From Pseudomonas sp. REP124 (GTDB lineage: Bacteria > Pseudomonadota > Gammaproteobacteria > Pseudomonadales > Pseudomonadaceae): a stretch of DNA of 64,000 nucleotides. The position numbers and the translations under genes were made by a program. Shown piece after piece: positions 46,927-56,167 of the stretch. The stretch spans positions 1-64,000 of the forward strand of contig NZ_JAIQWX010000013.1 in NCBI RefSeq assembly GCF_020164475.1. Reading direction: 5' to 3'. The first letter of the stretch is position 1. Each line of letters opens with the position of its first letter. The notes under the pieces are model-generated. The model worked only from the letters and a program-made list of their open reading frames with translations, was not told the DNA's origin and made no database searches.

Positions 46927-48684
46927 GTGGCATTGACGATTCTTGGCCTGTCCGGCGCCCTTAGCCATGATCCTTCAGCAGCCTTGTACATCGACGGCAA
47001 GCTGGTCGCGGCGGCTGAAGAAGAGCGCTTCGTACGCGATAAACATGCAAAGAACCGCATGCCCTACGAATCGGCGAAGTTCTGCCTGGAACAGGCCGGC
47101 ATCAAGCCTTCGGACGTTGATGTGGTGGCGATTCCGTTCGCCCCGATCAGTCTTTTCGGCAAGGCCCGCTGGCACTACGCAAAACGTTACTGGTACGCCC
47201 CGGACCGCGCCCTCGACGCGATCCTGATGGGCAACCGTCGCTACAAGCGCTATCGCAACAAGATCGTCTGGTGCCTGGAGCAACTGGGCTTCGATCCGAA
47301 GAAAATCAAGATCGAGCCGGTCGAACACCACTTGGCCCACGCCTCCAGCGCCTACCACTGCTCCGGTTTCAAAGAGAAAACCGCGATCCTCGGTATCGAC
47401 GGCAAGGGCGAGTACGCCACGACCTTCTTCGGCTACGGTCAGAACGGCAAGATCCACAAGATCAAGGAATTCTTCGATCCGGACTCCCTGGGCGGCCTGT
47501 ATGGCGCGATCACCGAGTTCCTCGGTTTCGAAATGCTCGACGGCGAGTTCAAGGTCATGGGCATGGCGCCGTACGGCGACGCCAGCAAATACGATTTCTC
47601 GCGCCTGGCCTCGTTCGAGAACGGCGAACTGGTGATCAACACCGAATACGCCAACGTGATCGGCCTGCGTCGCTATAAAGAGAAGGGCAAGGGTTTCTAC
47701 TTCTCGCCGAAACTCATCGAGTGGCTGGGTCCGAAGCGCGAAGGCGACATCGCCGACGAGCCTTACATCCACTACGCCGCGAGCATGCAAGCGCTGTTCG
47801 AGAAACTGGCGTTGCAGATGATCGACCACTACCTGGGTGACGTACTCAAGGAAACCGGCAAGCTGGCCTTCGCCGGCGGCTGCGCCTTGAACGTCAAGCT
47901 GAACCAGAAAATCATCGCCCGCGACGACGTCAAGGAACTGTTCGTGCAGCCTGCGTCCGGCGACGCCGGTACCGCGGTGGGTGCTGCGGCCTATGTGTCC
48001 CACGCCCGTGGCGTGCCGGTCGAGAAGATGGAACACGTCTACCTCGGCCCGTCGTACAGCAACGAAGACGTGATCGCCGCCTGCGCCCGCCACGAGAACA
48101 AGCCGACCTGGCGCAAGCTCGACAACATGCCGGAGCAGATCGCCAAAATCATGGTCGACGGCAACCCGGTGGCCTGGTTCCAGGGCCGCATGGAGTTCGG
48201 TCCGCGCGCACTGGGCGGTCGTTCGATCATCGGTTGCCCGAGCGTGGCCGGCGTGGCCGACCGCATCAACCATCAGATCAAGTTCCGCGAGCGCTGGAGG
48301 CCTTTCTGCCCGTCGATGCTCGACACCGTCGCGCCGCAGATGATCAAGATCGACCACCCGGCGCCTTTCATGACCTTCACTTTCGAAGTGGCGGAAGAGT
48401 GGAAGACCCGCGTACCGGAAGTCGTTCACGAAGACGGCACCTCCCGCGCCCAGGTGCTCAAGCGCGAATACAATCCGCGCTACTACGACATGATGAAGGC
48501 GCTCGAGAACCTGACCGGCAACGGCGTGTCTCTGAACACCTCGCTCAACCGTCGTGGCGAACCGATGATCTGCTCGCCGACCGACGCCCTGAACATGTTC
48601 TTCGGCTCCGATCTGCAGTACCTGATCATGGAAGACATCCTGGTGGTCAAAGAGGGCGCGAACGCCTATGACACGCTCGGCTGA
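46927..48684 (+). CDS. NodU/CmcH-family carbamoyltransferase for LPS core
   Basis: A 585-residue carbamoyltransferase. The N-terminal half has the family start ILGLSGALSHDPSAALYIDG and the histidine cluster EPVEHHLAHASSAYH. The C-terminal half has FAGGCALNVKLNQKI, WFQGRMEFGPRALGGRSII and NTSLNRRGEPM. Such enzymes transfer a carbamoyl group from carbamoyl phosphate; in Pseudomonas the inner core heptose carries one. The GTG start has AAAGAGG 9 nt upstream. It overlaps the following glycosyltransferase gene by 17 nt. Confidence 0.92.
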   Translation: MALTILGLSGALSHDPSAALYIDGKLVAAAEEERFVRDKHAKNRMPYESAKFCLEQAGIKPSDVDVVAIPFAPISLFGKARWHYAKRYWYAPDRALDAILMGNRRYKRYRNKIVWCLEQLGFDPKKIKIEPVEHHLAHASSAYHCSGFKEKTAILGIDGKGEYATTFFGYGQNGKIHKIKEFFDPDSLGGLYGAITEFLGFEMLDGEFKVMGMAPYGDASKYDFSRLASFENGELVINTEYANVIGLRRYKEKGKGFYFSPKLIEWLGPKREGDIADEPYIHYAASMQALFEKLALQMIDHYLGDVLKETGKLAFAGGCALNVKLNQKIIARDDVKELFVQPASGDAGTAVGAAAYVSHARGVPVEKMEHVYLGPSYSNEDVIAACARHENKPTWRKLDNMPEQIAKIMVDGNPVAWFQGRMEFGPRALGGRSIIGCPSVAGVADRINHQIKFRERWRPFCPSMLDTVAPQMIKIDHPAPFMTFTFEVAEEWKTRVPEVVHEDGTSRAQVLKREYNPRYYDMMKALENLTGNGVSLNTSLNRRGEPMICSPTDALNMFFGSDLQYLIMEDILVVKEGANAYDTLG

Positions 48685-49798
48685 ACGCCATGTGCTGCAG
48701 TTCTGCCACGGCTATGACGGGCCGTTCCTGGACTGCGCCCGGCAGTACGCCAGCCTGTTCGCGGGGACCGGCTATCGCGTGACCACGGTGTTTCTCACCG
48801 GGGTCGCCGATGCCGAAGTCGCCGCGGGTTGCGCCTCCGACGAAGTGTTGTTCATGGAATACAGCTCCAAGGCCATTCGTGGCCTGAAGCTGGGTGCCAT
48901 CGGCGATCTGCGCAAGATCGCCGCCTCACGCAATTTCAGTTTCTGCATCGCCCATCGCTTCAAGCCGATCTACATCGCCTTGCTCGGCACTTCGCTGCCG
49001 GTGATTGGCGTGCACCACGCGTTTGACGATTACAAACGCGGTTCGCGCAAACTGTTCGCCCACATTTTCCGCAAGCGCCTGAGCCTGCTCGGTGTCTCCG
49101 ATGCCGTGCGCGACGACATGCGCCGTTGCCTGCCGAAGTGGCCGGCGACGCGAATCCAGACGCTGTACAACCGTATCGACGTGCCGGCATTGCAGCAAAG
49201 CCAGGTATCGGCTGACGAAGCCCGGGAAACCCTCGGCCTGGCCAGCGATGCCTGGATTGTCGGCAATGTCGGGCGCCTGCATCCGGACAAGGATCAGGCC
49301 ACGCTGCTGGACGGTTTTGCCCAGGCATTGCCGGGCCTGCCGGCCAACAGTCAGCTGGTGATTCTCGGCAAAGGCCGGCTGGAAGAAGATCTCAAGGCCC
49401 AGGCCCGCGAGCTGGGCATTGGCGACCGTGTGCTGTTCCTCGGCCAGGTGCCCGATGCGCGACGCTACTTCCGTGCCTTCGACGTGTTCGCCCTGAGCTC
49501 CGATAACGAACCGTTCGGCATGGTGCTGCTCGAAGCCATGGCCGCCGGCGTGCCGTTGCTGGCCACTGCGTGCGGCGGGGCGAAGGAAGTGGTCGAAGGT
49601 GTCGGCATTCTGTTCCCGCTGGGGGACGCCGAACATCTGGCCCAGGGGCTGCAACATCTGGCCGCGATGGACGCCCGGCAACGTCAGCAATGCGCCGAGC
49701 TGATGCTCGACCGCCTGCACGAGCGTTTCTCCGACCGCGCGGTACGCGATGCTTTCTGGCATCTGCCGCACGTTATCGAACTGGCACCGAGGGGCTGA
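48668..49798 (+). CDS. wapH: LPS core glycosyltransferase, GT4 family (WapH-like)
   Basis: A 376-residue GT4 enzyme. The sugar-nucleotide half contains VGNVGRLHPDKDQATLL, and the EX7E motif is in SSDNEPFGMVLLEAMAAGVP. Position between the carbamoyltransferase and mig-14 matches WapH of P. aeruginosa, which adds a core glucose. It starts 17 nt inside the preceding gene and ends one base into the next start (TGATG). The sugar added is inferred from that comparison. Confidence 0.82.
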   Translation: MTRSAERHVLQFCHGYDGPFLDCARQYASLFAGTGYRVTTVFLTGVADAEVAAGCASDEVLFMEYSSKAIRGLKLGAIGDLRKIAASRNFSFCIAHRFKPIYIALLGTSLPVIGVHHAFDDYKRGSRKLFAHIFRKRLSLLGVSDAVRDDMRRCLPKWPATRIQTLYNRIDVPALQQSQVSADEARETLGLASDAWIVGNVGRLHPDKDQATLLDGFAQALPGLPANSQLVILGKGRLEEDLKAQARELGIGDRVLFLGQVPDARRYFRAFDVFALSSDNEPFGMVLLEAMAAGVPLLATACGGAKEVVEGVGILFPLGDAEHLAQGLQHLAAMDARQRQQCAELMLDRLHERFSDRAVRDAFWHLPHVIELAPRG

Positions 49799-50694
49799 TG
49801 CTCAACCGATTTCAAGGCTGGCGCGAACGCGGCTGGTCCGTAACTGATGCCTCGACCTACGCCGAAACCTGGCAGCGTTATGGCGGCAGCGTCGCGACTC
49901 ACCCGCTGGTGGTCGCGCGACTGGCGCAGTTGGCCGGCATCCCCGTCCGCTATCTGGTCTGGGAACAGGGCGGCGACATCAAGGCGGCGCTTCCGACCTG
50001 GGGCCGCGATCTGGCCCTGTCCAAGGAAGTGCTCAAACGCAACGGCAAAAAGGGCCTGTTCGATCTGGGCAACGCCGAGATCATCCTGCCCGCCGCCGAA
50101 AATGCCCAGGCGCCTCTGCGGCATCGTGGCCGCTACCTGTCGGCGCTGAACGAAAACCGCTTCAGCGACATCAAGTTGCAGGCCGAACAACTGGCCATGG
50201 CCCGCACGCCGGAAGAACTGTCGAAGAAGTTTCGCTACAACCAGCGCCGCGAACTCAGGTTGCTGGAAGAGGCGGGGGGCGTGGTTCGACCGGTCACCGA
50301 TTTCTCCGCTGCCGAGCTGGCGGCGATCTACTGCGATCTGTTCCAGCGCCGCTGGGGTTTCCCGGCTACGGGCGCTGCGCGCATGGCCGATGTCGTCGAG
50401 TTGTTGCGCGAACTGCTGATCGGCTCGGTGATTTTCCTCAACGATGCACCGATCGCGATCCAGCTGGTTTACCGCGTAGAGGCGCCGCAGTGGATCAGCG
50501 TCGAATACATCAATGGCGGCGTCGACCCTGAAACCCGCGAGTTCAGCCCCGGCAGCGTGCTGAGTTTCCTCAACACCCAAAGCGCCTGGGAACATGCCCG
50601 GGCCTTGGACAAACCCTTGCGCTTCTCCTTCGGCCGCGCCGATCGCGAATACAAGGATCGTTGGTGCAATCCTGTGCCGGTCTACACCGTATGA
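49798..50694 (+). CDS. mig-14: Mig-14-like protein (GNAT-type fold)
   Basis: This 298-residue protein fits the Mig-14 family: RYLVWEQGGDIKAALPTWGRD, KKFRYNQRRELRLLEEAG, and a C-terminal acyltransferase-like half with FSFGRADREYKDRW. Mig-14 helps Salmonella and P. aeruginosa resist antimicrobial peptides. The ATG at 49798 overlaps the upstream TGA; a longer in-frame reading upstream lies inside the glycosyltransferase gene. Its stop overlaps the dnpA start as ATGA. Confidence 0.88.
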   Translation: MLNRFQGWRERGWSVTDASTYAETWQRYGGSVATHPLVVARLAQLAGIPVRYLVWEQGGDIKAALPTWGRDLALSKEVLKRNGKKGLFDLGNAEIILPAAENAQAPLRHRGRYLSALNENRFSDIKLQAEQLAMARTPEELSKKFRYNQRRELRLLEEAGGVVRPVTDFSAAELAAIYCDLFQRRWGFPATGAARMADVVELLRELLIGSVIFLNDAPIAIQLVYRVEAPQWISVEYINGGVDPETREFSPGSVLSFLNTQSAWEHARALDKPLRFSFGRADREYKDRWCNPVPVYTV

Positions 50695-52103
50695 GTCAGC
50701 CCATGAGCCGCAAACAACAATTGCTCAAGCGCCATCGACGCAACAAACGCCTCGCTCTGCTGGTTGCCCTGGCGCTGTTGATCGTCTGCGGCATCTGGGT
50801 GGCCTGGTGGTTGCCGCTGCTGCTGGCAGTGCTGGGCTGGATCGCCCACGAGGCCTGGTTTGCCGATCATCTGTTCTATTCGCCGAAAGACGATTACCAG
50901 TACAACTTTCCTCCCTTCACACCGCAGCCCAAGGTTCATCTGAACGGCGAGCACCTGCGGCTGGACGAAGGAGTGATGCTGGTCGACGACGCGACGCTGG
51001 TGCTGGCGCTGCGAATCAAGAGCACCTGGCTGGGGCGTTTCCTTGATCCGGTAGTGGAACTGGTCGGTGGCGAAAATCCGGACCGTCAGACTTTCGAGCG
51101 CGGCGTCAATGGCCTGCGTTTTCTAAACCTCAGCGGTCAGGCAAAGGTGTTGTCAAAGGGTGAGTTGCGTTTGCGCGGACGTCACTGCCGGTTGGTCGGC
51201 GAGCCAGTGCTCTGGGCGATTGAGCATCCCGATTACCGCCGGCAGCGGGTGATGGTCATCGCTCCCCATGCCGATGATGCCGAGCTGGCAGCCTACGGTT
51301 TGTACAGCCAGGCCGAAGAAGCCTGGATCGTCACCCTCACCGCCGGTGAAATCGAAGCCGAGCACTATCAGCAGATGGGGCTGGGCAAGGTCGAGGCGGC
51401 GCGGCTCAAAGGCCGTTTGCGCGCCTGGGACAGCATTGCCGTGCCGCGCTGGGCCGGAGTGCCCGAGGCGCACTGCGTGCAGCTGGGTTATTTCTGTCTT
51501 CAGTTGCAAGCCATGCAGGCCTCACCTTCGCAACCGGTGGGTTCTCGCGAAGCGGATTTGAGCGACACGCGTCTGTTCCGTCAGTTGAATCCGTTTACCC
51601 TGCCGGGTGACGTCGATGGCGCGCCGACCTGGAACAATCTTGTGGCCGATCTGCGAGCACTGTTGCAGCGGGCGCAGCCGGAAGTGATCGTGATGCCGCA
51701 TCCGACCCTCGATCCTCATCCCGATCACATCTGCGCCCAGCAAGCGGTGCTCGAAGCCCTGAAAGGGCTCGAATGGCAACCGACCCTGCTGGGTTACGCC
51801 AATCACCTGCACGACAACGATCGCTGGCCGATGGGTGACAATGGCACCGGTATCACCCTTCCTCCTGTATTCGACCCGGCGGCTTCGCTGCATCCCTGCT
51901 GCCTCTCGTTGTCCACGGCGCAACAGCATGACAAGGCCATGGCTCTGGGCATGATGCATGACCTGCAACCTCCCGCACCGTTCAAGCGCCGCTTGCGCCG
52001 CGGTTTGCAGCGGCTGCTGGCGGGGCGTTCCGGTTCGCCTTACGGCGAGAATGAGTTTTTTCGCAAGGCTGTGCGTCGCCACGAACTGTTCTGGCGTTTG
52101 TAA
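50691..52103 (+). CDS. dnpA: PIG-L-family de-N-acetylase DnpA
   Basis: A 470-residue protein with an N-terminal membrane segment (about 20-52) and a PIG-L/LmbE deacetylase domain. Zinc ligands are APHADDAEL (His193, Asp196) and HPTLDPHPDH. The adjacent position in P. aeruginosa is dnpA, required for fluoroquinolone tolerance of persister cells. The substrate is probably an N-acetyl sugar of the core, but this is not shown. It is coupled to mig-14 by a 4-nt overlap; an 83-nt gap follows. Confidence 0.88.
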   Translation: MSQPMSRKQQLLKRHRRNKRLALLVALALLIVCGIWVAWWLPLLLAVLGWIAHEAWFADHLFYSPKDDYQYNFPPFTPQPKVHLNGEHLRLDEGVMLVDDATLVLALRIKSTWLGRFLDPVVELVGGENPDRQTFERGVNGLRFLNLSGQAKVLSKGELRLRGRHCRLVGEPVLWAIEHPDYRRQRVMVIAPHADDAELAAYGLYSQAEEAWIVTLTAGEIEAEHYQQMGLGKVEAARLKGRLRAWDSIAVPRWAGVPEAHCVQLGYFCLQLQAMQASPSQPVGSREADLSDTRLFRQLNPFTLPGDVDGAPTWNNLVADLRALLQRAQPEVIVMPHPTLDPHPDHICAQQAVLEALKGLEWQPTLLGYANHLHDNDRWPMGDNGTGITLPPVFDPAASLHPCCLSLSTAQQHDKAMALGMMHDLQPPAPFKRRLRRGLQRLLAGRSGSPYGENEFFRKAVRRHELFWRL

Positions 52104-52186
52104 GGTGTTTCGGGCCTGACGGGCATCTGCTTCGGGCGGGGTTCATTCAGGTATTGCTCGGTTTGCCTGTTGCGGCAAGGAAAACG

Positions 52187-53143
52187 ATGAAAGTTTTATT
52201 TCTGGTGCAGAAAGAACAGCGGGCCATCCTGGACCGTCTGTACGAAGGCGTGGCGGCTCATTGCGAATGCGATCTGCGGTGGTTGAGCAGCGATGAGCAG
52301 CGCAACCTGCGCAGCTATTTCCGACGTGAAGTCGATGTGTCGCGGTACGACCGCATCGTGTTTTTCCTGCGCTTCAAGCAGGAAATCCGTCAGGCCTCGT
52401 TCATCCGCACGATCCCCAACCTGGTAATTCTCGAGCACGACGCTTACCAGAACTACATTCCTTGCAAATACACCGGCAAGTTCAGCGCGCATTACCGCCG
52501 CCTGCCGTGGGCGCGGGTGATCAGCTCCGGTTTCGTGGTCACCGAGCGCCTGCGTCAGGAAGGTTTCGATGCGGTGTTCGTGCCCAAGGGCTACGACCAG
52601 ACCCAACTCGAAGATCAGGGACGTGAACGGGATATCGAGCTGGCCTTTGTCGGCAGCACCAACAGCGTCGCCTATAGCGGGCGCAAGGCGTTGCTCGACG
52701 AGTTGGCGCAGGTCGAACCTCTGGTGGTGACCCGCACCAAGTCCGGCGAGGAATACCGCGACACCCTCAACCGCATTCGCTTTTTCGTCAGTGCCGATGT
52801 CGGCATGGGCGAATTCATGATCAAGAACTTCGAAGCCATGGCCTGTGGCTGTGTCTTGCTGGCCTTTGACCAGGGCGCAGAGGAAAGCCAGGCGCTGGGT
52901 CTGCAGGATATGCACAACGTGGTGTTCTACCAGAGCATTGCGCAACTGCAGGAAAAGCTGGCCGTCTTGCGCAACGACCCGGAGCTGGCGCAGCGTATTG
53001 CGCACAACGGTCGGGAACTGGCGGTGAGCCAGTTCAGTTTCGCCCGCATAGGCCAGCGTATCGTCGAGGTAATGGAGCCTGCATTGCGCCCCCGAGCGCC
53101 GCTGAGCCTGCTCGAAAAAATCCGCCTGAAACTGGGCATCTGA
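52187..53143 (+). CDS. ssg: Cell-surface glycosyltransferase Ssg-like
   Basis: A 318-residue glycosyltransferase with a GT4-like C-terminal half. The block VSADVGMGEFMIKNFEAMACGC resembles the EX7E region of glycosyltransferases with a lone CGC end. AAGGAAA precedes the ATG. It lies directly after dnpA, the place of ssg, which affects LPS and exopolysaccharide in P. fluorescens and P. aeruginosa. Donor and acceptor are unknown. Confidence 0.75.
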   Translation: MKVLFLVQKEQRAILDRLYEGVAAHCECDLRWLSSDEQRNLRSYFRREVDVSRYDRIVFFLRFKQEIRQASFIRTIPNLVILEHDAYQNYIPCKYTGKFSAHYRRLPWARVISSGFVVTERLRQEGFDAVFVPKGYDQTQLEDQGRERDIELAFVGSTNSVAYSGRKALLDELAQVEPLVVTRTKSGEEYRDTLNRIRFFVSADVGMGEFMIKNFEAMACGCVLLAFDQGAEESQALGLQDMHNVVFYQSIAQLQEKLAVLRNDPELAQRIAHNGRELAVSQFSFARIGQRIVEVMEPALRPRAPLSLLEKIRLKLGI

Positions 53144-53175
53144 CAACAGCACTCCATACACTGGCTTTTCGTTCT

Positions 53176-54270
53176 ATGAGCATTCTTAACGTCATGTGGG
53201 CAAGCGGCGCTGCGTTCGCCTCCACTCATAAAGTGCATCAGCAGATTCTCGCCCACGCCTCGCCATCCGTGCCGGTCAATACCTGGTTGCTTCAGGGCAG
53301 CGCCTCTCAATCCGGGGCGACTGTCGGCGAGGTTCGTGAGTGGGGGTTGTCTTCCGCTCAGCTCAAGGGGCGGAGTTTCTGGCGCTTTACCAAGCCCTGG
53401 ATGCAAGCAGGATTCAAGAAGGCCCTCAAGGAAAGCGATGTGCGTCTGATGCTGCTCGATGGCCTGGGCGTTGCGCGCACGATGGTGCCGCTGCTTGCGT
53501 CATTGCCGTCATTGCGTGCCGTGGTGGTTTTCCACGGTTCGACCCGGCTGTCTCCTGCCGATCGCGCGCTTTTCAAGAAGACCCCGACGTCGCAGCTCAC
53601 ATTGGCTGCCGTCTCGAACACCCTGGCGCAAGAGTTGAGCGCGGACCTGCAACTGCCTGTCGTGACCTTGCGAAGCGCATTCGATCCTGCCGCCGTCCAA
53701 TCCGCACTGCTGACCCGCGAGCAGGCGCGTTCGCGATTGGGATTGCCCGCTGACGATTCACAGGTGCTGGGTGCGGTAGGGCGACTGGTCGCGGGGAAGG
53801 GGTTTGCCTGCCTCATCGATGCATTCGCGCAGGCATTGCGCGAGCGGCCGAATCTGCGCTTGGTGATTGTCGGCGAAGGCGCAGAGCGATCGGCGTTGCA
53901 AGCGCAGATCGAGGCCAAGGGGTTGCGCGACAAGGTCTCGTTGCCCGGTCACTTGAACGACGCTGCGCAGCTTTACCGGGCATTCGACTGGATCGCCATT
54001 CCTTCCTTGAGCGAGGGGCTTGGGTTGATCATGCAGGAGGCGGTTCTGGCGGGCGTTCCGGTCCTGTCCAGCGATCTTGAAGTCTTTCGCGAGCAACTGG
54101 GAGTTGCTGGCTGGTATGCGCCTGTTGAGGATGTGAGCAGTTGGCACGCGGCCATCGTGCGGGCCGTTGAAGCCACTCCCCAGGCGATCGCGGCACAACA
54201 GTATCAGGCGCTGGCGCCGGAAAAGGCCTGGCAGAATTTCAGTCAGACCGCCCGATCACTACTACTTTGA
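53176..54270 (+). CDS. GT4 glycosyltransferase, LPS core type
   Basis: A 364-residue GT4 family protein. Motifs are AVGRLVAGKGFACLIDAF, VIVGEGAERSALQAQ and the EX7E block SLSEGLGLIMQEAVLAGVP. In P. aeruginosa this slot holds WapR, which I recall as a different (GT2) family, so a direct equivalence is doubtful and the symbol is left open. Its final 9 nt overlap the 3' end of the convergent kinase-like gene. Confidence 0.78.
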   Translation: MSILNVMWASGAAFASTHKVHQQILAHASPSVPVNTWLLQGSASQSGATVGEVREWGLSSAQLKGRSFWRFTKPWMQAGFKKALKESDVRLMLLDGLGVARTMVPLLASLPSLRAVVVFHGSTRLSPADRALFKKTPTSQLTLAAVSNTLAQELSADLQLPVVTLRSAFDPAAVQSALLTREQARSRLGLPADDSQVLGAVGRLVAGKGFACLIDAFAQALRERPNLRLVIVGEGAERSALQAQIEAKGLRDKVSLPGHLNDAAQLYRAFDWIAIPSLSEGLGLIMQEAVLAGVPVLSSDLEVFREQLGVAGWYAPVEDVSSWHAAIVRAVEATPQAIAAQQYQALAPEKAWQNFSQTARSLLL

Positions 54271-54870
54271 AGACAGCAACGCCTGTTCCAGTGCCTGCAT
54301 TGGAAAGCTCTCGTTCAGGTTTTCCCGTGCAATGTAACGGGCGAAGTGCTGCAGATTGCGCTTGATCAAGTGCGCAGGCAGCGGCTTTCGCAGAAATCGC
54401 ATGTCGGCCACATCGATCAGGCCCATGCGCTGGTCAGGGGTGATCACGATGTTGCCCAGATGCAAGGACCGGAAATAGATCCCCGATTGATGAAGACTGC
54501 GAATCAGGCCGACCAGGTCCGGCAGGGCCTGTTGCCAGCTGAAACCTTCCTTGTTGGCTACCTGACGCAAGGTTTCTCCTGGCAATGGCTGGTAAAGCAC
54601 AGCCGTCATGCCTGGCGCTTGCAGTCGATAGTATTGGAGCACTTGCAAGGTCGGTACGCCGAGCTTTTGCAGTTCGACCGCATTGTCGATGAAGCGTTTT
54701 GAATAGGGACGAAACAACGCCGATGAAAAAATACGCTTGCGACGGAACAGTTTCAGAATATTCCCGTCCTGCAACAGGTAGACTTTCGGCCCGAAGCTAT
54801 CGGCTTCCAGCACCTTGGCACCATCAATCATTTGATTTAGAGCGGCCTGCGGAAGCCGAGAACATTGCAT
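54262..54870 (-). CDS. LPS kinase-like protein, HRD aspartate replaced
   Basis: A 202-residue kinase-fold protein. It keeps the glycine-rich start (FGPKVYLLQDGNILKLFRRK) and the metal-site LIDVADMRF. The catalytic-loop segment is FRSLHLGNIVI against the canonical HRDLHLGN, so the Asp is Ser. It is the only minus-strand gene in the LPS block and overlaps the GT4 gene by 9 nt at the 3' end. Its start region faces waaL across 109 nt. Whether it still phosphorylates is open. Confidence 0.78.
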   Translation of the reverse strand: MQCSRLPQAALNQMIDGAKVLEADSFGPKVYLLQDGNILKLFRRKRIFSSALFRPYSKRFIDNAVELQKLGVPTLQVLQYYRLQAPGMTAVLYQPLPGETLRQVANKEGFSWQQALPDLVGLIRSLHQSGIYFRSLHLGNIVITPDQRMGLIDVADMRFLRKPLPAHLIKRNLQHFARYIARENLNESFPMQALEQALLSSK

Positions 54871-54979
54871 CGTAGAAAGCCTTGTTGGGAGAACGGGGCA
54901 CTTTGGCGGGCAATGATGCCGAAAAGTTTCAGCTTTAACCATGCCGGTTGGGTGGGTGAACACTCTCAGGAGCAATTTG

Positions 54980-56152
54980 ATGCACGAAAAACGTTGGGCG
55001 CAAGCATGGATGACGATGGGCCTGCTGTGGTTTCTGCTGGCCATCGCCATCGCGCCTACCAACAAGGTCTATCAACAGGGGCTCGTCGCCTTTGTCTGGT
55101 TGCCGGCGCTGGCCTTCGCCTGGTCGGCGAGGACCCGGATTGTGGAATTGTTCTACGCGCAACGCTGGGTCTATCTGCCTCTGCTCGGGCTGTTTTTGTG
55201 GTCGCTCATCAGTCTCACATGGTCGAGTGCGACGGACATAAGTCGCGAGCCCAAGCGATTGTTGTACATCGCCGTGTTTCTGCTGTTCTTCCCGATTCTC
55301 GCCAATGGTCAGCCCAACCGTGTGATTCGCATCATGCAATGGGGAGGTGTCGGGCTGGCGGTCACTGCGTTGATTGCGATCGTCCGATTCTACGGGATCG
55401 ACGGCAACCCCTTGAGTGCGAGGGCCGAGGGGTTGGGCGAATTGGCCCACCCGATTCTTGGGGGCTATGTCATCGGGCTGGCAGCAGTCTGGCTTCTGCT
55501 CTGGTCACCACGCACCCGTCCAACTCAGGCGGTCTGGTTTTCAGCGTTGGTGGTGCTGGGCGTATTTGTGCTGCTCAGCCAGAGTCGTGGCGCCGGTCTG
55601 GCACTGTTTTTCACCATACTCGCCATGCCGATCTGGTGCCGCGACCACCGCAGTCGCGTCGTCGCAGGGGCCGCTCTTGTGGTTGCGTTCCTTGCTTTCT
55701 GGTTTTTTGAATCCTTTGTCACCGCACGTGGAGTGTCTTATCGGCCACAGATCCTGATGGCCAGTCTGCAAATGATCGCCGAGCGTCCCTGGAGCGGTTT
55801 GGGTCTTGGCAGCGATTACAGGGTGTTCTCCTCCGGTATCTATTTCGACCATGCGCACAACCTGTTTTCCCACGTAGCCATCGAACTGGGCATTCCGGGG
55901 TTGCTGTTGTGGTGTGCGGTCTGGCTGGGTGTACTGCGCGAAGCCTGGAAGGCCCGCGAGACGCTGTATGGCAAAGGCATCATTGGCATCTGGCTGTTCT
56001 CGACCCTGGCCATGCAATTCGACGCCGCCAGCATGAGTGGCACGCCGCGAGCCGAGTGGTTCATCAGTTGGCTGCCCATTGGCCTGGCCAGTGTCCTGGT
56101 ATGGTCACGGGCCAAGTCCGGCGCTTGTGATAAAATTTCGCGTTCTTCCTGA
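54980..56152 (+). CDS. waaL: O-antigen ligase WaaL
   Basis: A 390-residue protein with about 10-12 membrane helices and the Wzy_C/O-antigen ligase core. The periplasmic region includes the conserved histidine in FDHAHNLFSHVA. WaaL joins O-antigen from undecaprenyl-diphosphate to lipid A-core at the periplasmic face. I choose the ATG at 54980 with AGGAG upstream over an ATG 39 nt earlier. msbA follows 15 nt later. Confidence 0.9.
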   Translation: MHEKRWAQAWMTMGLLWFLLAIAIAPTNKVYQQGLVAFVWLPALAFAWSARTRIVELFYAQRWVYLPLLGLFLWSLISLTWSSATDISREPKRLLYIAVFLLFFPILANGQPNRVIRIMQWGGVGLAVTALIAIVRFYGIDGNPLSARAEGLGELAHPILGGYVIGLAAVWLLLWSPRTRPTQAVWFSALVVLGVFVLLSQSRGAGLALFFTILAMPIWCRDHRSRVVAGAALVVAFLAFWFFESFVTARGVSYRPQILMASLQMIAERPWSGLGLGSDYRVFSSGIYFDHAHNLFSHVAIELGIPGLLLWCAVWLGVLREAWKARETLYGKGIIGIWLFSTLAMQFDAASMSGTPRAEWFISWLPIGLASVLVWSRAKSGACDKISRSS

Positions 56153-56167
56153 TTAGTGAGCCCTACG

